A stretch of 64,000 nucleotides of DNA from an uncultured Pelagibacteraceae bacterium (lineage in GTDB: Bacteria > Pseudomonadota > Alphaproteobacteria > Pelagibacterales > Pelagibacteraceae): positions 18,788 through 82,787 of the forward strand of contig CACNVX010000003.1 of assembly GCA_902624045.1 (NCBI GenBank). Direction: 5' to 3'. Position 1 is the stretch's first letter; each line of letters begins with the position of its first letter. The notes beneath the pieces are model-generated. The model made no database searches, was not told the origin of the DNA, and saw nothing but the letters and a program-made list of their open reading frames with translations. Below, in pieces: positions 21,301 to 31,372 of this stretch. A program made the position numbers and the translations under genes.

Positions 21301-21368
21301 AAAATATTAATGTAACTGTTGCAAATCCAGTTTTTTATGATGAAAAAAATGAGAGGTTAAATGCTTAA
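18363..21368 (+). CDS. soxA: Sarcosine oxidase, alpha subunit
   Basis: YKGDTLASALLANDVHLVGRSFKYHRPRGI; FAD domain; GcvT-like C-terminus; start set at MTKNLRVK. Confidence 0.95.
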   Translation: MTKNLRVKTSEYIDETNRISFKFNGKTYHGYKGDTLASALLANDVHLVGRSFKYHRPRGIMTSGSEEPNAIVQINPGTNRTEPNVRATEVEIYEGLEASSQNCWPSVEFDIGGINNFLSPFFPAGFYYKTFMWPASFWEKYEFFIRHSAGLGKSPTSSDPDVYDHRNVHCDVLVVGAGIAGILAAKNAAKNNFKTLLVDEKNELGGSTIYENNEFNKIDNKKPSEWLKKEIEDLKDIENLEIKTRTSVAAYHQYNYLLARENLTDHLETKDKTNKIRQRLLKIRAKKVILATGALERPLIFNNNDRPGIILSSAVKKYSEFYGVACGSKNVFFTNNDSAYESALSLYNKGINVEAIIDIREQSESKIVKKVEEVGIKIYWSYSIVDTAGYKRLNSVSIMKLSNDGTSVTGSKISISCDCLGVAGGWTPAVHLYTQSGSKLVFDEEKNVFLPNQNTSNQISVGSCGGDFKIDEIIKNLNQKLKDNLNIKETDFDNIKVEIDQENSKRNIWLLPSNKPLGKTKPFVDYQNDATAKDIKLALREGFRSIEHVKRYTTTGMGTDQGKLGNMHALGIIADTAGVKMGELGTTTFRPPYTPLTFGTIVGRNVGKFFDIFRRTPMNDWHVENKAKFENVGQWKRAWYYPINGETMHQAVQRESKAARESAGILDASTLGKIDIQGSDASEFLNRIYTNAWSKLAIGKCRYGLMLNEDGMVYDDGVTTRLGENHYIMSTTTGGAANVLGKLEDYLQTEWPELDVYLTSVTDHYATASLCGPNSKNILKKIIPDLDLSDENFPHMSFKEANIGNIKCRIMRISFTGEHSYEINVQASYGKDLWEKCIEAGKEFNITPYGTETMHLLRAEKGFIIVGQDTDGTMTPIDLQMDWIVSKKKYDFIGKRSLYRSDTMKEDRKQLVGLLTDDPEIVLEEGAQIVSKLNQSPVEMLGHVTSSYFSPNLNKSIALAVVRGGKDMMGKKLFIPMEDKNINVTVANPVFYDEKNERLNA

Positions 21369-21924
21369 TTATAATTCAGTTATTAAAAATGAAATTAATC
21401 ATGAAAGTGTTTCTATAAAAGAAATCTCTCCGGTAATAAAAATTAATGTAAGAGGTAAAAAAAGAGAGTTTTTAACAAATATTGGTAAAAATCTTAATAT
21501 GATTTTACCAACAGAGGCAAACACTTCATCAACGAGTGACAAATTAACAGCTATATGGCTTAGCCCAGATGAATGGATGATAGTCTCAAATGAGCTAGCG
21601 AGTAAAGACACTAATAAAAACGATCTATATGAGGTCTTATTTAATAGTATTTCAAAAACAAATTTAGGTGCTGTTATAGATGTAACAGATCAATTTGTTC
21701 AATTAGAGCTTAAAGGAAACAATATCTTTGAAATTTTTTCAGCAGGATCTCCCTTTAATTTTAATGAATTTAAGGAAAAGAAAGGATCAACAACCCAAAC
21801 AGTTTTAAATCACATAGATGTAATTCTTCATCATAAAGATGAAAATATTGTGAATTTATTTGTTAGAAGGTCTTTTGCCGAACATCTTTATTCTTGGATT
21901 GAAGACAGTGCCTCTAGGCTATAG
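21361..21924 (+). CDS. soxG: Sarcosine oxidase, gamma subunit
   Basis: Position after soxA; WLSPDEWMIV and GCV_T-like fold residues. Confidence 0.88.
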   Translation: MLNYNSVIKNEINHESVSIKEISPVIKINVRGKKREFLTNIGKNLNMILPTEANTSSTSDKLTAIWLSPDEWMIVSNELASKDTNKNDLYEVLFNSISKTNLGAVIDVTDQFVQLELKGNNIFEIFSAGSPFNFNEFKEKKGSTTQTVLNHIDVILHHKDENIVNLFVRRSFAEHLYSWIEDSASRL

Positions 21925-21928
21925 TAGC

Positions 21929-22456
21929 TTATTTTTTTCTTCTATAATCCCATGGCATTTCAAATTTACCTTGCCAGAGACCTAATTTATTATTTTTAGC
22001 ATTAATTTCATCAGATACATATTTTTTTGAGTATTTTCTATAAACTACTGCGTAACCATTAGAAACTAGCCATGAGTTTAAATTTAAATTTCTTTTATAA
22101 CATTCTCCAATCAATCTATTATATCTATCAACGTTTAAAATTTTACATTTAATTTCTTTATTATTAACTTTTTTTTTTAATTTTTCAGTTGAAATTTTTC
22201 CACAAGGATAGTCTTTGTGAAAAGAAAAAAAAATTATTGTTAAATAGGGTTTTTTACACATCTGTTTGAACTCGGGAGCATCTATTCCATGCAGTCTAAT
22301 TTTTTTTGCATTAATTTTAATTGTATCACCATCAATGATTTGTGCATTACCAGAGATTTCTTTTATTTCTTCAGACTTAACATCATTATATGTAAGTATA
22401 AAAAAGATAGAACAAATTATGATTAAAATTATTACTTTTTTTTTAGTAAAAAACAT
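21929..22456 (-). CDS. Secreted/membrane-anchored staphylococcal nuclease-like (thermonuclease) protein
   Basis: N-terminal TM; IDGDTIKINAKKIRLHGIDAPE ... DRYNRLIGECY. Confidence 0.85.
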   Translation of the reverse strand: MFFTKKKVIILIIICSIFFILTYNDVKSEEIKEISGNAQIIDGDTIKINAKKIRLHGIDAPEFKQMCKKPYLTIIFFSFHKDYPCGKISTEKLKKKVNNKEIKCKILNVDRYNRLIGECYKRNLNLNSWLVSNGYAVVYRKYSKKYVSDEINAKNNKLGLWQGKFEMPWDYRRKK

Positions 22457-22477
22457 TCTATTTCTATCTTCAAAAAA

Positions 22478-23815
22478 TTAAACATAAGCTAGTTTATTAT
22501 TTATGTAATACTTCACATATAAAAATAACAGAAGCGAAATTGTCCATTGAAATATAGCCCATATATAAAAAAAGGTTTTAAAATCTGCACCGATAGTTAT
22601 TGCTATATAAAACGATAAAATAGGCACAACCACATTTCTTATGATATTATTAATCATAGCTTTTCCCGATCTCTTTAAAGCCATAAAAAAACCATTTGAT
22701 AAGAAAAATATTGGATAGGCAGGTAATATAATTGCAGAAATTTTTAAATAAATCGATCCATATAAAATAACCTCTTTATCAGATGAAAAGAATTTTGGGA
22801 CAACATCTGCTAATGAAAAAACTAATATTCCAGCAATTATCATTAAAAAAATTCCATATTTTATTGATACAAAATAAGTATTTTCCACTCTATCAAGAAA
22901 TTTAGCACCAATATTTTGGGCTATTATAGAAATTATTGCGGTATTAATTCCTAATATTGGAAGTAACACAACTTGTTCTATTCTTGTTGCTGCACCATAA
23001 CCAGCTACTGCATATTCGCCTGATAAACCAACAAAACTAAAAACTATTATTGCAGCAATTGAATAGCCAAAAATTGCTAAAGCAATGGGCATAGATTGAA
23101 AAAAAATTTCTATAAGAAACAAAAATTTTATTTTTAAGTATTCGATAGTAATATGTTTAATTCTACTATTATTGATTATTTTTATTAGGATAATTAAAAA
23201 TGAAACAGACTGAGCAATTAATGTTGCTATACCTATGCCTGCTACACCAAGTGGTGGAATAAATAAAAAACCAAAAATCAAAATAGGATTTAAGATTATA
23301 TTTAATAAAAAGGATAAGATTAAAACATTTCTATAAGTTACTGTATCACCTTCAGCATGCAAAAAAGAATTCAAAGCTACAACTAAAATAAATATAATTG
23401 TTCCTGGAAATATAATATTCATATATTCAAGACCCAAATCTGTCACTTCTTTAGAGGAATTCATAATATAGAATACTTTTTCTGAAAAGAATAAGCCGAT
23501 GAAAGTTATAAAAAGTGAAATTATTATTCCAAAAAAAATTACATGAGTAAAATATTTTAAAGCTTTCTTTTCATTTTTTTCACCTATACTACTGCCAATA
23601 AGAGATGTTCCAGCTACCGTAACACCAATTGAGGTTGCAACTATAATAAAATATAAAGGAAAAGATTTACTTAGTGCTGCTAAGGCCTCTGGTGATATTT
23701 TGCCTGCATAGAAAGTATCTACAATATTATAGAGCGTTTGAAATAATGTTCCAACACTTGCAGGTATAGCAAGTTTTTTCACTAATCTTGAAATGTCATC
23801 TTTCAATAAATCCAT
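22478..23815 (-). CDS. MATE family efflux transporter
   Basis: 12-TM; LAIPASVGTLFQTLYNIVDTFYAGKISPEALAALS. Confidence 0.92.
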   Translation of the reverse strand: MDLLKDDISRLVKKLAIPASVGTLFQTLYNIVDTFYAGKISPEALAALSKSFPLYFIIVATSIGVTVAGTSLIGSSIGEKNEKKALKYFTHVIFFGIIISLFITFIGLFFSEKVFYIMNSSKEVTDLGLEYMNIIFPGTIIFILVVALNSFLHAEGDTVTYRNVLILSFLLNIILNPILIFGFLFIPPLGVAGIGIATLIAQSVSFLIILIKIINNSRIKHITIEYLKIKFLFLIEIFFQSMPIALAIFGYSIAAIIVFSFVGLSGEYAVAGYGAATRIEQVVLLPILGINTAIISIIAQNIGAKFLDRVENTYFVSIKYGIFLMIIAGILVFSLADVVPKFFSSDKEVILYGSIYLKISAIILPAYPIFFLSNGFFMALKRSGKAMINNIIRNVVVPILSFYIAITIGADFKTFFYIWAIFQWTISLLLFLYVKYYINNKLAYV

Positions 23816-23827
23816 AATGAAAATAAA

Positions 23828-24733
23828 TTAATACTCTTTTTGGAAGGTATGTCTTTTTCCCTCTTTTTTAGCAAGATTTATTTGCTTTTGCCGCATTCTA
23901 AATCTTAATTTTTGATCTTTTGTTAATGTTGAGTAACACTTTGGACACGAAACACCTTCTTCATATTTTTCTGACTTTTTTTCTTTTGTTGAAAGAGGTT
24001 TTCTACAACCACTACAAATTCCGTATGTTCCTATTTTTAATCCATGTTTTAGACTAACTCTATTATCAAAAACAAAGCACTCACCTCTCCATAAACTTTT
24101 TTTCTTATTAGTTTTTTTTAGATAATTTAAAATACCACCATTTAACTGATAAATATTCTTAAACCCTTTTTTCTCTAAATATACAGATGCTTTTTCACAT
24201 CGTATACCACCAGTACAAAACATAGCTATGGGCTGATTTTTATTTAATTTTTTTAAATATTTAGGAAAGTCCCTAAAGTTATCAATCTCAGGATTAATTG
24301 CACCTTTAAATGTTCCAACATCGTACTCAAATGGCTTTCTTGCATCTATGAGAATAGTTTCTTTTTTTTTAATTAACTTGTTCCATTTACTTGGATCTAC
24401 ATGGCTATCTCTTTTTTTTATTCTTTTATTTAAACTTAAATTCATAGGCACAACCTCATTTTTAATTTTTACTTTAGGTTTATGAAAAGGTTGGAATAAG
24501 CTCTTAGAGATATTGCTGTTATCGAAATTCTTAAATTTAAGTTTTTTTTTTAATTTATTAATTACGAATTTTATATCTGTCGATTTTCCTGAAACTGTTC
24601 CATTAACCCCCTCTTTAGAAATAATTATTGTTCCTCTAACTTTTTTTTTATTTAAAGTTTCTAATAATCCTTTTTGGTTCTTCTTCAGATAAGGAATTTT
24701 AATAAATTTATAAAAGCCAACTATTACAAACAT
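23828..24733 (-). CDS. trhO: tRNA uridine(34) hydroxylase, O2-dependent (TrhO/YceA, rhodanese-like)
   Basis: MFCTGGIRCEKASVYLEKKGFKNIYQLNGGIL active site; C-terminal Cys pairs. Confidence 0.9.
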   Translation of the reverse strand: MFVIVGFYKFIKIPYLKKNQKGLLETLNKKKVRGTIIISKEGVNGTVSGKSTDIKFVINKLKKKLKFKNFDNSNISKSLFQPFHKPKVKIKNEVVPMNLSLNKRIKKRDSHVDPSKWNKLIKKKETILIDARKPFEYDVGTFKGAINPEIDNFRDFPKYLKKLNKNQPIAMFCTGGIRCEKASVYLEKKGFKNIYQLNGGILNYLKKTNKKKSLWRGECFVFDNRVSLKHGLKIGTYGICSGCRKPLSTKEKKSEKYEEGVSCPKCYSTLTKDQKLRFRMRQKQINLAKKEGKRHTFQKEY

Positions 24734-25383
24734 TATAATTTTCTACAAACAGTCATACCATCACCAAGTGGAACTATTAATTTTTCTATCCTTTCATCCT
24801 TTGAAATATGATTATTAAATTCTTTAATATTTTTAGTAAATTTGTCAGTATTATTTTGATTAACTACTTCACCATACCACAAAACATTATCGATTATTAT
24901 TAAACCATTTTTATTTAATAATTTTAAAGAACGTTCATAATATTCTATATAATTAGTTTTATCGGCATCAATAAAAACCAAATCAAAATTTTCATTTTTA
25001 ATTTCATCCAAACTTTCTAAAGCTGGTTTAATTAATGTTTTAATTTTATGTTCTTGATTAGCTTTTTTGAAAAAATCTGTTGCAACTTTATTAGTTTCAC
25101 TATTTTTATCTAAAGCAATTATTTTGCCATCATCTGATAATGCTAAAGCCATGGACAATGTGCTTAATCCTGTAAATGTACCAATCTCTAAAACTTTTTT
25201 TATGTTTGAAATTTTAATTATTAAATGGAGAAATTGACTTTGTGAAATTGATATTTGCATTCTTTTGATATCACCAAGTGAAGTATTGTAATCAATTATT
25301 TCCTTTTGGATTGGATGTAAATTTAACCCATGACTTAATATATAATCTTGAAGTTCTTTATTTATTTTTAGGTCTGAACCCAT
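24733..25383 (-). CDS. SAM-dependent O-methyltransferase (COG4122 / Methyltransf_3 class, TrmR/YrrM-like candidate)
   Basis: KKVLEIGTFTGLSTLSMA, DLVFIDADKTNY, LIIIDNVLWYGEV. Confidence 0.85.
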   Translation of the reverse strand: MGSDLKINKELQDYILSHGLNLHPIQKEIIDYNTSLGDIKRMQISISQSQFLHLIIKISNIKKVLEIGTFTGLSTLSMALALSDDGKIIALDKNSETNKVATDFFKKANQEHKIKTLIKPALESLDEIKNENFDLVFIDADKTNYIEYYERSLKLLNKNGLIIIDNVLWYGEVVNQNNTDKFTKNIKEFNNHISKDERIEKLIVPLGDGMTVCRKL

Positions 25384-25388
25384 AAGTT

Positions 25389-26864
25389 TTAAAGTTTTTT
25401 CTTTAAAATCTCATTGACTAATTGAGGATTAGCTTTTCCACCAGAAACCTTCATTACTTGGCCAACAAAGAAACCAAATAATTTTACTTTACCTGATTTA
25501 TATTCAATAGCTTTATCTCTATTATCATCAATAACTTTGTCTATAAGTGCCTCTAGTGCTTTGGGATCACTCTCTTGTTTTAGACCTTTTTCTTCTACAA
25601 TTTTCTTAGGATCTTTGTCACCTTTCATCATTTGTTCAAAAACTGTTTTTGCTATTTTTCCAGAAATAGTTCCGTCTTTAATTAAATTAATTAATTTTGA
25701 TAAGTTTCCTGCACTTATAGGACTTTCAGTTATTTCTAAATTCTTTTCATTTAAAGCTGCAAATAATTCACCAATTATCCAATTTGTTGCTAGTTTTACA
25801 TCTGATTTCTTAATTACATTTTCAAAGTAATTAGATGTTTCGATATCTGATACTAAAATGTTAGCTTCGTAAGGTGATAATTTAAATTTTTCTATAAACC
25901 TTTTTTTCTTTTCATCCGGGAGTTCGGGAATTTCTGATTTTAAATTTTCAATAAAATCATCAGAAACTTCTAATGGCAATAAGTCAGGATCTGGAAAATA
26001 TCTATAATCATGAGCATCCTCTTTTGATCTCATTGATCTAGTCTCATTCTTTTTAGTATCAAAAAGTCTTGTTTCCTGATCTATTGTTTGACCATCTTCA
26101 ATTAAATCAACTTGTCTGTTCGCTTCGTATTCAATAGCCATCTGCATGAACTTTATAGAGTTAACGTTTTTAATTTCACATCTAGTTCCAAATTCTTTTG
26201 AACCTTTCTTTCTAACAGATACGTTTACATCAGCTCTTAAAGATCCTTCTTGCATATTTCCGTCACAGGTTCCTAAATATCTCATTATTGATCTTAATTT
26301 CTTAATATATGCATTAACCTCATCTGGAGATCTTAGATCTGGCTTACTTACAATTTCCATCAAAGCTACACCTGATCTATTTAAATCTACAAAAGTATTT
26401 TTAGGGTCTAGATCATGAATGCTTTTACCAGCATCTTGCTCTAAGTGTAATCTCTCTATACCTACCTCTTTTTGTCCATCGGGCATATCAAGTATTACTT
26501 TACCCTCACCTACAATTGGATCTTTGAATTGTGAAATTTGATATCCTTGAGGTAAGTCAGCATAAAAATAATTTTTTCTATCAAAGACAGATCTCTTATT
26601 GATTTTAGCTTTTAAACCAATTCCTGTTTTAATAGCTTGTTTTACACAATATTCGTTTATTACTGGCAACATTCCAGGAAACGCTGCATCAACTAAACTT
26701 ACTTGAGTATTTGGTTCAGCTCCAAATTTGGTTGCTGAAGTTGAGAATAATTTTGAGTCCGATGTAACTTGCGCATGAACTTCTAGACCGATGACAACCT
26801 CATATTGATTATCATGTCTATTAATTAAATATTCAGATTTGTTCTTACTCACTTGATCCACCAA
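25389..26864 (-). CDS. gatB: Asp-tRNA(Asn)/Glu-tRNA(Gln) amidotransferase subunit B
   Basis: [40 protein letters not shown]. Confidence 0.97.
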   Translation of the reverse strand: MVDQVSKNKSEYLINRHDNQYEVVIGLEVHAQVTSDSKLFSTSATKFGAEPNTQVSLVDAAFPGMLPVINEYCVKQAIKTGIGLKAKINKRSVFDRKNYFYADLPQGYQISQFKDPIVGEGKVILDMPDGQKEVGIERLHLEQDAGKSIHDLDPKNTFVDLNRSGVALMEIVSKPDLRSPDEVNAYIKKLRSIMRYLGTCDGNMQEGSLRADVNVSVRKKGSKEFGTRCEIKNVNSIKFMQMAIEYEANRQVDLIEDGQTIDQETRLFDTKKNETRSMRSKEDAHDYRYFPDPDLLPLEVSDDFIENLKSEIPELPDEKKKRFIEKFKLSPYEANILVSDIETSNYFENVIKKSDVKLATNWIIGELFAALNEKNLEITESPISAGNLSKLINLIKDGTISGKIAKTVFEQMMKGDKDPKKIVEEKGLKQESDPKALEALIDKVIDDNRDKAIEYKSGKVKLFGFFVGQVMKVSGGKANPQLVNEILKKKL

Positions 26865-28306
26865 TCAGTAATATTGTTTTTAAAATTAATTTTTTCTTCC
26901 ATAGCGTATGCTATATTTAATATATTTTGTTCATCAAAAGCTTTACCAATTATCTGCAATCCTAAAGGATATCCTTTAGTATCATGTCCTGCAGGTATAG
27001 ATATTCCTGGTAAACCAGCTAAATTTACTGGAACAGTAAAAATATCATTTAAATACATTGAAACTGGATCATTTGTTTTCTCACCAATTTTAAAAGCTGA
27101 ACTTGGAGTGGATGGAGTTAGAATTGCATCAACTTTTTTATAAGCTTCATCAAAATCGTTTTTTATAAGTTTTCTTACCTTTTGAGCTTTAAGATAATAA
27201 GCATCATAATATCCTGAGGATAAAACATAAGTTCCAATCATTATTCTTCTTTGAACTTCAGCACCAAATCCCTCAGATCTAGTTTTTTCATACATATCAA
27301 TAAGATTTTCCCCCTCAGCTCTAAAACCATATTTAACACCATCATATCGAGCTAAATTAGATGAAGCCTCAGCTGGAGCTACAATGTAATAAGTTGGTAG
27401 CGCATAATTTGTATGAGGTAGAGATATATCAATAATCTCAGCACCACAATCTTTTACATATTCAATACCTTTTTTCCATAGATCTTCTATTTCCTTAGGC
27501 ATACCATCTACTCTATATTCTTTTGGTATTCCTATTTTTTTACCCTTGATGTCTTTTGTTAATTCCTTGCTGTATTCGTTCCTTTTAAAATCTATTGATG
27601 TAGAGTCTTTTTCATCATAAGTGCTAATAACTTCTTGTAACAATGCACAATCTTTAACATTTTGTGCCATTGGCCCAGCTTGATCTAAAGATGATGCAAA
27701 AGCTACAATTCCATATCTAGAGCAACTACCATAGGTAGGTTTTAGTCCAACTGTTCCTGTAAAAGAGGCTGGCTGTCTTATGGATCCACCTGTATCTGTT
27801 CCTATAGTTATTGGTGTTAATTGAGCTGCAACTGCTGAAGATGATCCTCCAGATGATCCTCCTGGAACTAAATTTTTATCAATTGGGTTTTGCACATTTC
27901 CAAAAAAACTAGTTTCGTTAGACGAGCCCATTGCAAATTCATCACAATTTAATTTACCCACTAGGATAGCCCCTTCATTCCAAATGTTTTGTGTTACTGT
28001 CGACTCATAAGTTGGAACAAAGTTATTTAAAATCTTACTACCTGCAGTGGTTCTTAAATTTTTTGTACAAAATAAATCTTTCACAGCCATTGGAATACCG
28101 GGCAATTTTAGATCAAGATTAGGTTTTTCATCAAACGTTTTTGCTTTATTTAAAGCATTTTCATAATCCTCAGTTATATATACATTTAATTCTTTTGATT
28201 TTTCTGACCTTTCAACAAATGCTTTAGTAACTTCACTTGAGGAAAGTTTTTTACTTTTTATATTTTCTACTAACTCAGACAATGATTGTTTTGTTATATC
28301 TGACAT
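26849..28306 (-). CDS. gatA: Asp-tRNA(Asn)/Glu-tRNA(Gln) amidotransferase subunit A
   Basis: Amidase signature [23 protein letters not shown]. Confidence 0.97.
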   Translation of the reverse strand: MSDITKQSLSELVENIKSKKLSSSEVTKAFVERSEKSKELNVYITEDYENALNKAKTFDEKPNLDLKLPGIPMAVKDLFCTKNLRTTAGSKILNNFVPTYESTVTQNIWNEGAILVGKLNCDEFAMGSSNETSFFGNVQNPIDKNLVPGGSSGGSSSAVAAQLTPITIGTDTGGSIRQPASFTGTVGLKPTYGSCSRYGIVAFASSLDQAGPMAQNVKDCALLQEVISTYDEKDSTSIDFKRNEYSKELTKDIKGKKIGIPKEYRVDGMPKEIEDLWKKGIEYVKDCGAEIIDISLPHTNYALPTYYIVAPAEASSNLARYDGVKYGFRAEGENLIDMYEKTRSEGFGAEVQRRIMIGTYVLSSGYYDAYYLKAQKVRKLIKNDFDEAYKKVDAILTPSTPSSAFKIGEKTNDPVSMYLNDIFTVPVNLAGLPGISIPAGHDTKGYPLGLQIIGKAFDEQNILNIAYAMEEKINFKNNITDWWIK

Positions 28307-28593
28307 TATTCAATTACCTTTGGTACAACAAAATAATCCTCATTTTCTTTAGGAGAATTTTTTATTACTTGTTCTCTTAAATTTTTGCTTTTTACTTCAT
28401 CTGGTCTTAATTTAAGGGTTGTTTCAGCAACAGAAGTTAATGGTTCAACATTGTCAGTTTTTAATTCGTTAAGTTTTTCAATAAAATCGAAAATTGAATT
28501 TAAATCTCCTGCAAGTTTCTCTGCTTTTTTCTCATCTACAGAAATTCTTGATAGTTTAGATATGTGCTTTATTGTTTTAAGATCGATACTCAT
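28306..28593 (-). CDS. gatC: Asp-tRNA(Asn)/Glu-tRNA(Gln) amidotransferase subunit C
   Basis: MSIDLKTIKHISKLSRI ... LRPDEV; start trimmed from track ORF (28623). Confidence 0.92.
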   Translation of the reverse strand: MSIDLKTIKHISKLSRISVDEKKAEKLAGDLNSIFDFIEKLNELKTDNVEPLTSVAETTLKLRPDEVKSKNLREQVIKNSPKENEDYFVVPKVIE

Positions 28594-28643
28594 ATGGTAT
28601 TTAAATATGTCGCAAACTATCACTTAAGTTTAAAATATACAAT

Positions 28644-29099
28644 ATGATCACTATTGAAGAATTCAAAAAAAAACAGTCTGAAACCTCTAGATTGATTGGT
28701 TTAGATCTTGGTTCAAAAAGAATCGGTGTATCAATTTGTGACGAGAAACAGTCAATAGCGACACCCTTTAAAACTATCAATAAAACCAATAATGATGATC
28801 TAATCAACGAATTAAAAAAAATAATAGAAGAAAACAATATTAAAGGAATTGTCATTGGATATCCAATTAACATGGATGGTTCATTAGGTCCTTCTGCACA
28901 GTCAGTAAGTGATGTATCTAAAAATATAGACCAAAATGTTGGGGTAGATGTTTGTCTATGGGATGAAAGACTTTCAACCGTAGGTGCATTTAATCTGTCT
29001 AGTCAGCTTGATGTCAATGTTTCTAAGCGTGAAAAAAACATAGATCAGAACGCAGCTGCATTTATCCTCCAAGGAGCTATAGATTATTTAAATAATTAA
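28644..29099 (+). CDS. ruvX: Putative Holliday junction resolvase / pre-16S rRNA nuclease YqgF
   Basis: IGLDLGSKRIGVSICDE, LWDERLSTVGA. Confidence 0.92.
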   Translation: MITIEEFKKKQSETSRLIGLDLGSKRIGVSICDEKQSIATPFKTINKTNNDDLINELKKIIEENNIKGIVIGYPINMDGSLGPSAQSVSDVSKNIDQNVGVDVCLWDERLSTVGAFNLSSQLDVNVSKREKNIDQNAAAFILQGAIDYLNN

Positions 29100-29141
29100 T
29101 CCTTGCCATTTAATGGCTTTATAGCTATAGAGTTAATTTTA

Positions 29142-30083
29142 ATGGCAATTAAAACCAATAACGCTGTTAAAATCTCACAAAAACATCTGTTAGGTATCCA
29201 AGATTTATCAGTAAATGATATAAATTATATACTTGATGAATCAGAGGCTTTTATAAAATTAAACCAGAGTAAAAATAAAAAAATCGACGTATTAAGAGGT
29301 AAAACTCAAATTAACTTATTCTTTGAACCATCCACAAGAACTCAAAGTTCTTTTGAGCTTGCTGGAAAAAGACTTGGTGCAGATGTTATGTCGATGAATA
29401 TGGGTAACTCAGCAATTAAAAAAGGTGAAACTTTGATTGATACTGCAATGACTTTAAATGCAATGCATCCTGATATAATCGTTATCAGACATCAAGATTC
29501 CGGTGCTTGTAATCTTCTATCTCAAAAAGTTAATTGTGTTGTTCTTAATGCTGGTGATGGTAGACGTGAACACCCTACCCAAGCATTATTAGATGCATTA
29601 ACAATTAGGAATCGAAAAAAAAAAATTCAAGGATTAAAAATAGCTATCTGTGGAGATATACTTCATTCTAGAGTAGCTAGATCTAATATTTATCTTCTTA
29701 CAATGTTAGGAGCAGAAGTTAACATAGTTGCACCTACAAATCTTATGCCAAAAGAAATTGAAAAATTTGGTGTAAATATATTTACTGATATGAAAAAAGG
29801 TGTCAAAGATTGTGACATTGTAATGATGCTTAGATTACAAAATGAAAGGATGACTAGTTCATATCTTTCATCAAATAGAGAATATTATGAATATTATGGA
29901 TTAACGCCAGATAAACTTGATCATGCAAAATCAGATGCTTTGATCATGCATCCTGGTCCAATGAATAGAGGAATAGAGATTGATACTAGATTAGCAGATG
30001 ACATAAACAAAAGTGTAATTAAGGAACAAGTTGAATTAGGTGTTGCTGTAAGAATGGCATGTTTAAAAATTTTTTGTGAATAA
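29142..30083 (+). CDS. pyrB: Aspartate carbamoyltransferase catalytic subunit
   Basis: [32 protein letters not shown]; start trimmed to MAIKTNNAV. Confidence 0.95.
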   Translation: MAIKTNNAVKISQKHLLGIQDLSVNDINYILDESEAFIKLNQSKNKKIDVLRGKTQINLFFEPSTRTQSSFELAGKRLGADVMSMNMGNSAIKKGETLIDTAMTLNAMHPDIIVIRHQDSGACNLLSQKVNCVVLNAGDGRREHPTQALLDALTIRNRKKKIQGLKIAICGDILHSRVARSNIYLLTMLGAEVNIVAPTNLMPKEIEKFGVNIFTDMKKGVKDCDIVMMLRLQNERMTSSYLSSNREYYEYYGLTPDKLDHAKSDALIMHPGPMNRGIEIDTRLADDINKSVIKEQVELGVAVRMACLKIFCE

Positions 30084-31370
30084 ATGAAAAAACAATACTT
30101 TATAAATGCAAATATTATAGACCCTCATAATTCTATAAATGAAAATGGTGGATTAATAATTGGAGAAGAAGGAAAGATAGAAGCTATAGGAAAAAAGGTA
30201 AATACAAACAATTTACCAACTAGAGAAAAACCCACTGATTTAAAAGGAAAATATATATTTCCTGGTATAGTGGATATGAGAGTTTTTGTAGGTGAGCCTG
30301 GATATGAATATAAAGAAAATTTTAAGACATTAAGTAATGCCGCGTTATCAGGAGGAGTGACTTCTGTTGTTACTATGCCTAATACAGATCCAATTATTGA
30401 TAATGTTTCAATTGTAGATTTTCTAAAAAGACGAGGAAGAGATAAATCTAAAATAAACATCTTTCCTTGTGCTTCATTAACTCAAAATACCGATGGCACC
30501 AATATGACTGAATTTGGATTACTGGCCAAAAAAGGAATTATTGCTTTTACAGATGGTGTAAAAACAATTCAAAATACTAGACTAATGTCTAGAATTATGA
30601 ATTCAGCCAAGGATTTGGGATGTCTTATAATGCAACATGCTGAAGATTACGATTTAGCAAAAAATGGAATGATTAATTCTGGTATTATTGCAACAAAACT
30701 AGGTTTATCAAGCATACCCGATATTGCTGAAAGAATTATAATAGAAAGGGATCTTACTCTTTTAGAAAAAACTAAATGTCGATATCATATATCTCAACTT
30801 TCAGTAGGAAAATCTGTAGATATAATTAAGGAACGTAAACAAAACATTAAATTTACTTGCGGTGTATCAATAAACAATCTTTCACTAAATGAAAATGATA
30901 TTGGAGATTTTAGAACATTTTTAAAGTTATCACCTCCACTGAGAAGAGAAGAAGATCGAGAAGCTTTAGTTCAAGGATTAAAAGATAAAACTATTGATGT
31001 AATTGTTTCTGACCATAAACCTGAAGATGAAGAATCCAAAAGATTAACTTTTGCTCAAGCTGCGACAGGTGCATCTGGTATTGAAACATTGTTATCTTTA
31101 AGTTTAGAATTATTTCATAATGGATCTCTAAAACTAGAAACCATCATTCAAGCTTTAACCTCTAACCCAGCAAAAATATTAAATATAAATAAAGGAAACC
31201 TGTCTATTGGTAATGATGCAGATTTTTGTATAGTAGATATCTATAAACCATGGATTGTAAAAAAAGAAAATTTAATCTCTAAATCTAAAAATACTTCTAT
31301 TGAAGATAAGAAACTTCAAGGAAAAGTAACCAATACATTTGTAAAAGGTATAGAATTATTTAAAATATAA
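30084..31370 (+). CDS. Dihydroorotase-like protein (probable non-catalytic PyrC'/PyrX)
   Basis: DHOase fold, follows pyrB; HxH replaced by RVF in DMRVFVGEPG. Confidence 0.88.
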   Translation: MKKQYFINANIIDPHNSINENGGLIIGEEGKIEAIGKKVNTNNLPTREKPTDLKGKYIFPGIVDMRVFVGEPGYEYKENFKTLSNAALSGGVTSVVTMPNTDPIIDNVSIVDFLKRRGRDKSKINIFPCASLTQNTDGTNMTEFGLLAKKGIIAFTDGVKTIQNTRLMSRIMNSAKDLGCLIMQHAEDYDLAKNGMINSGIIATKLGLSSIPDIAERIIIERDLTLLEKTKCRYHISQLSVGKSVDIIKERKQNIKFTCGVSINNLSLNENDIGDFRTFLKLSPPLRREEDREALVQGLKDKTIDVIVSDHKPEDEESKRLTFAQAATGASGIETLLSLSLELFHNGSLKLETIIQALTSNPAKILNINKGNLSIGNDADFCIVDIYKPWIVKKENLISKSKNTSIEDKKLQGKVTNTFVKGIELFKI

Positions 31371-31372
31371 AA

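Noticed and set aside
29103-29141. Upstream ATG extension of pyrB ([13 protein letters not shown])
   Set aside because: Not typical of the PyrB N-terminus; the internal ATG at 29142 is a better start
30125-30460. 111-aa minus-strand ORF opposite the pyrC-like gene
   Set aside because: Antisense shadow; composition mirrors the sense gene and there is no independent start or regulatory context
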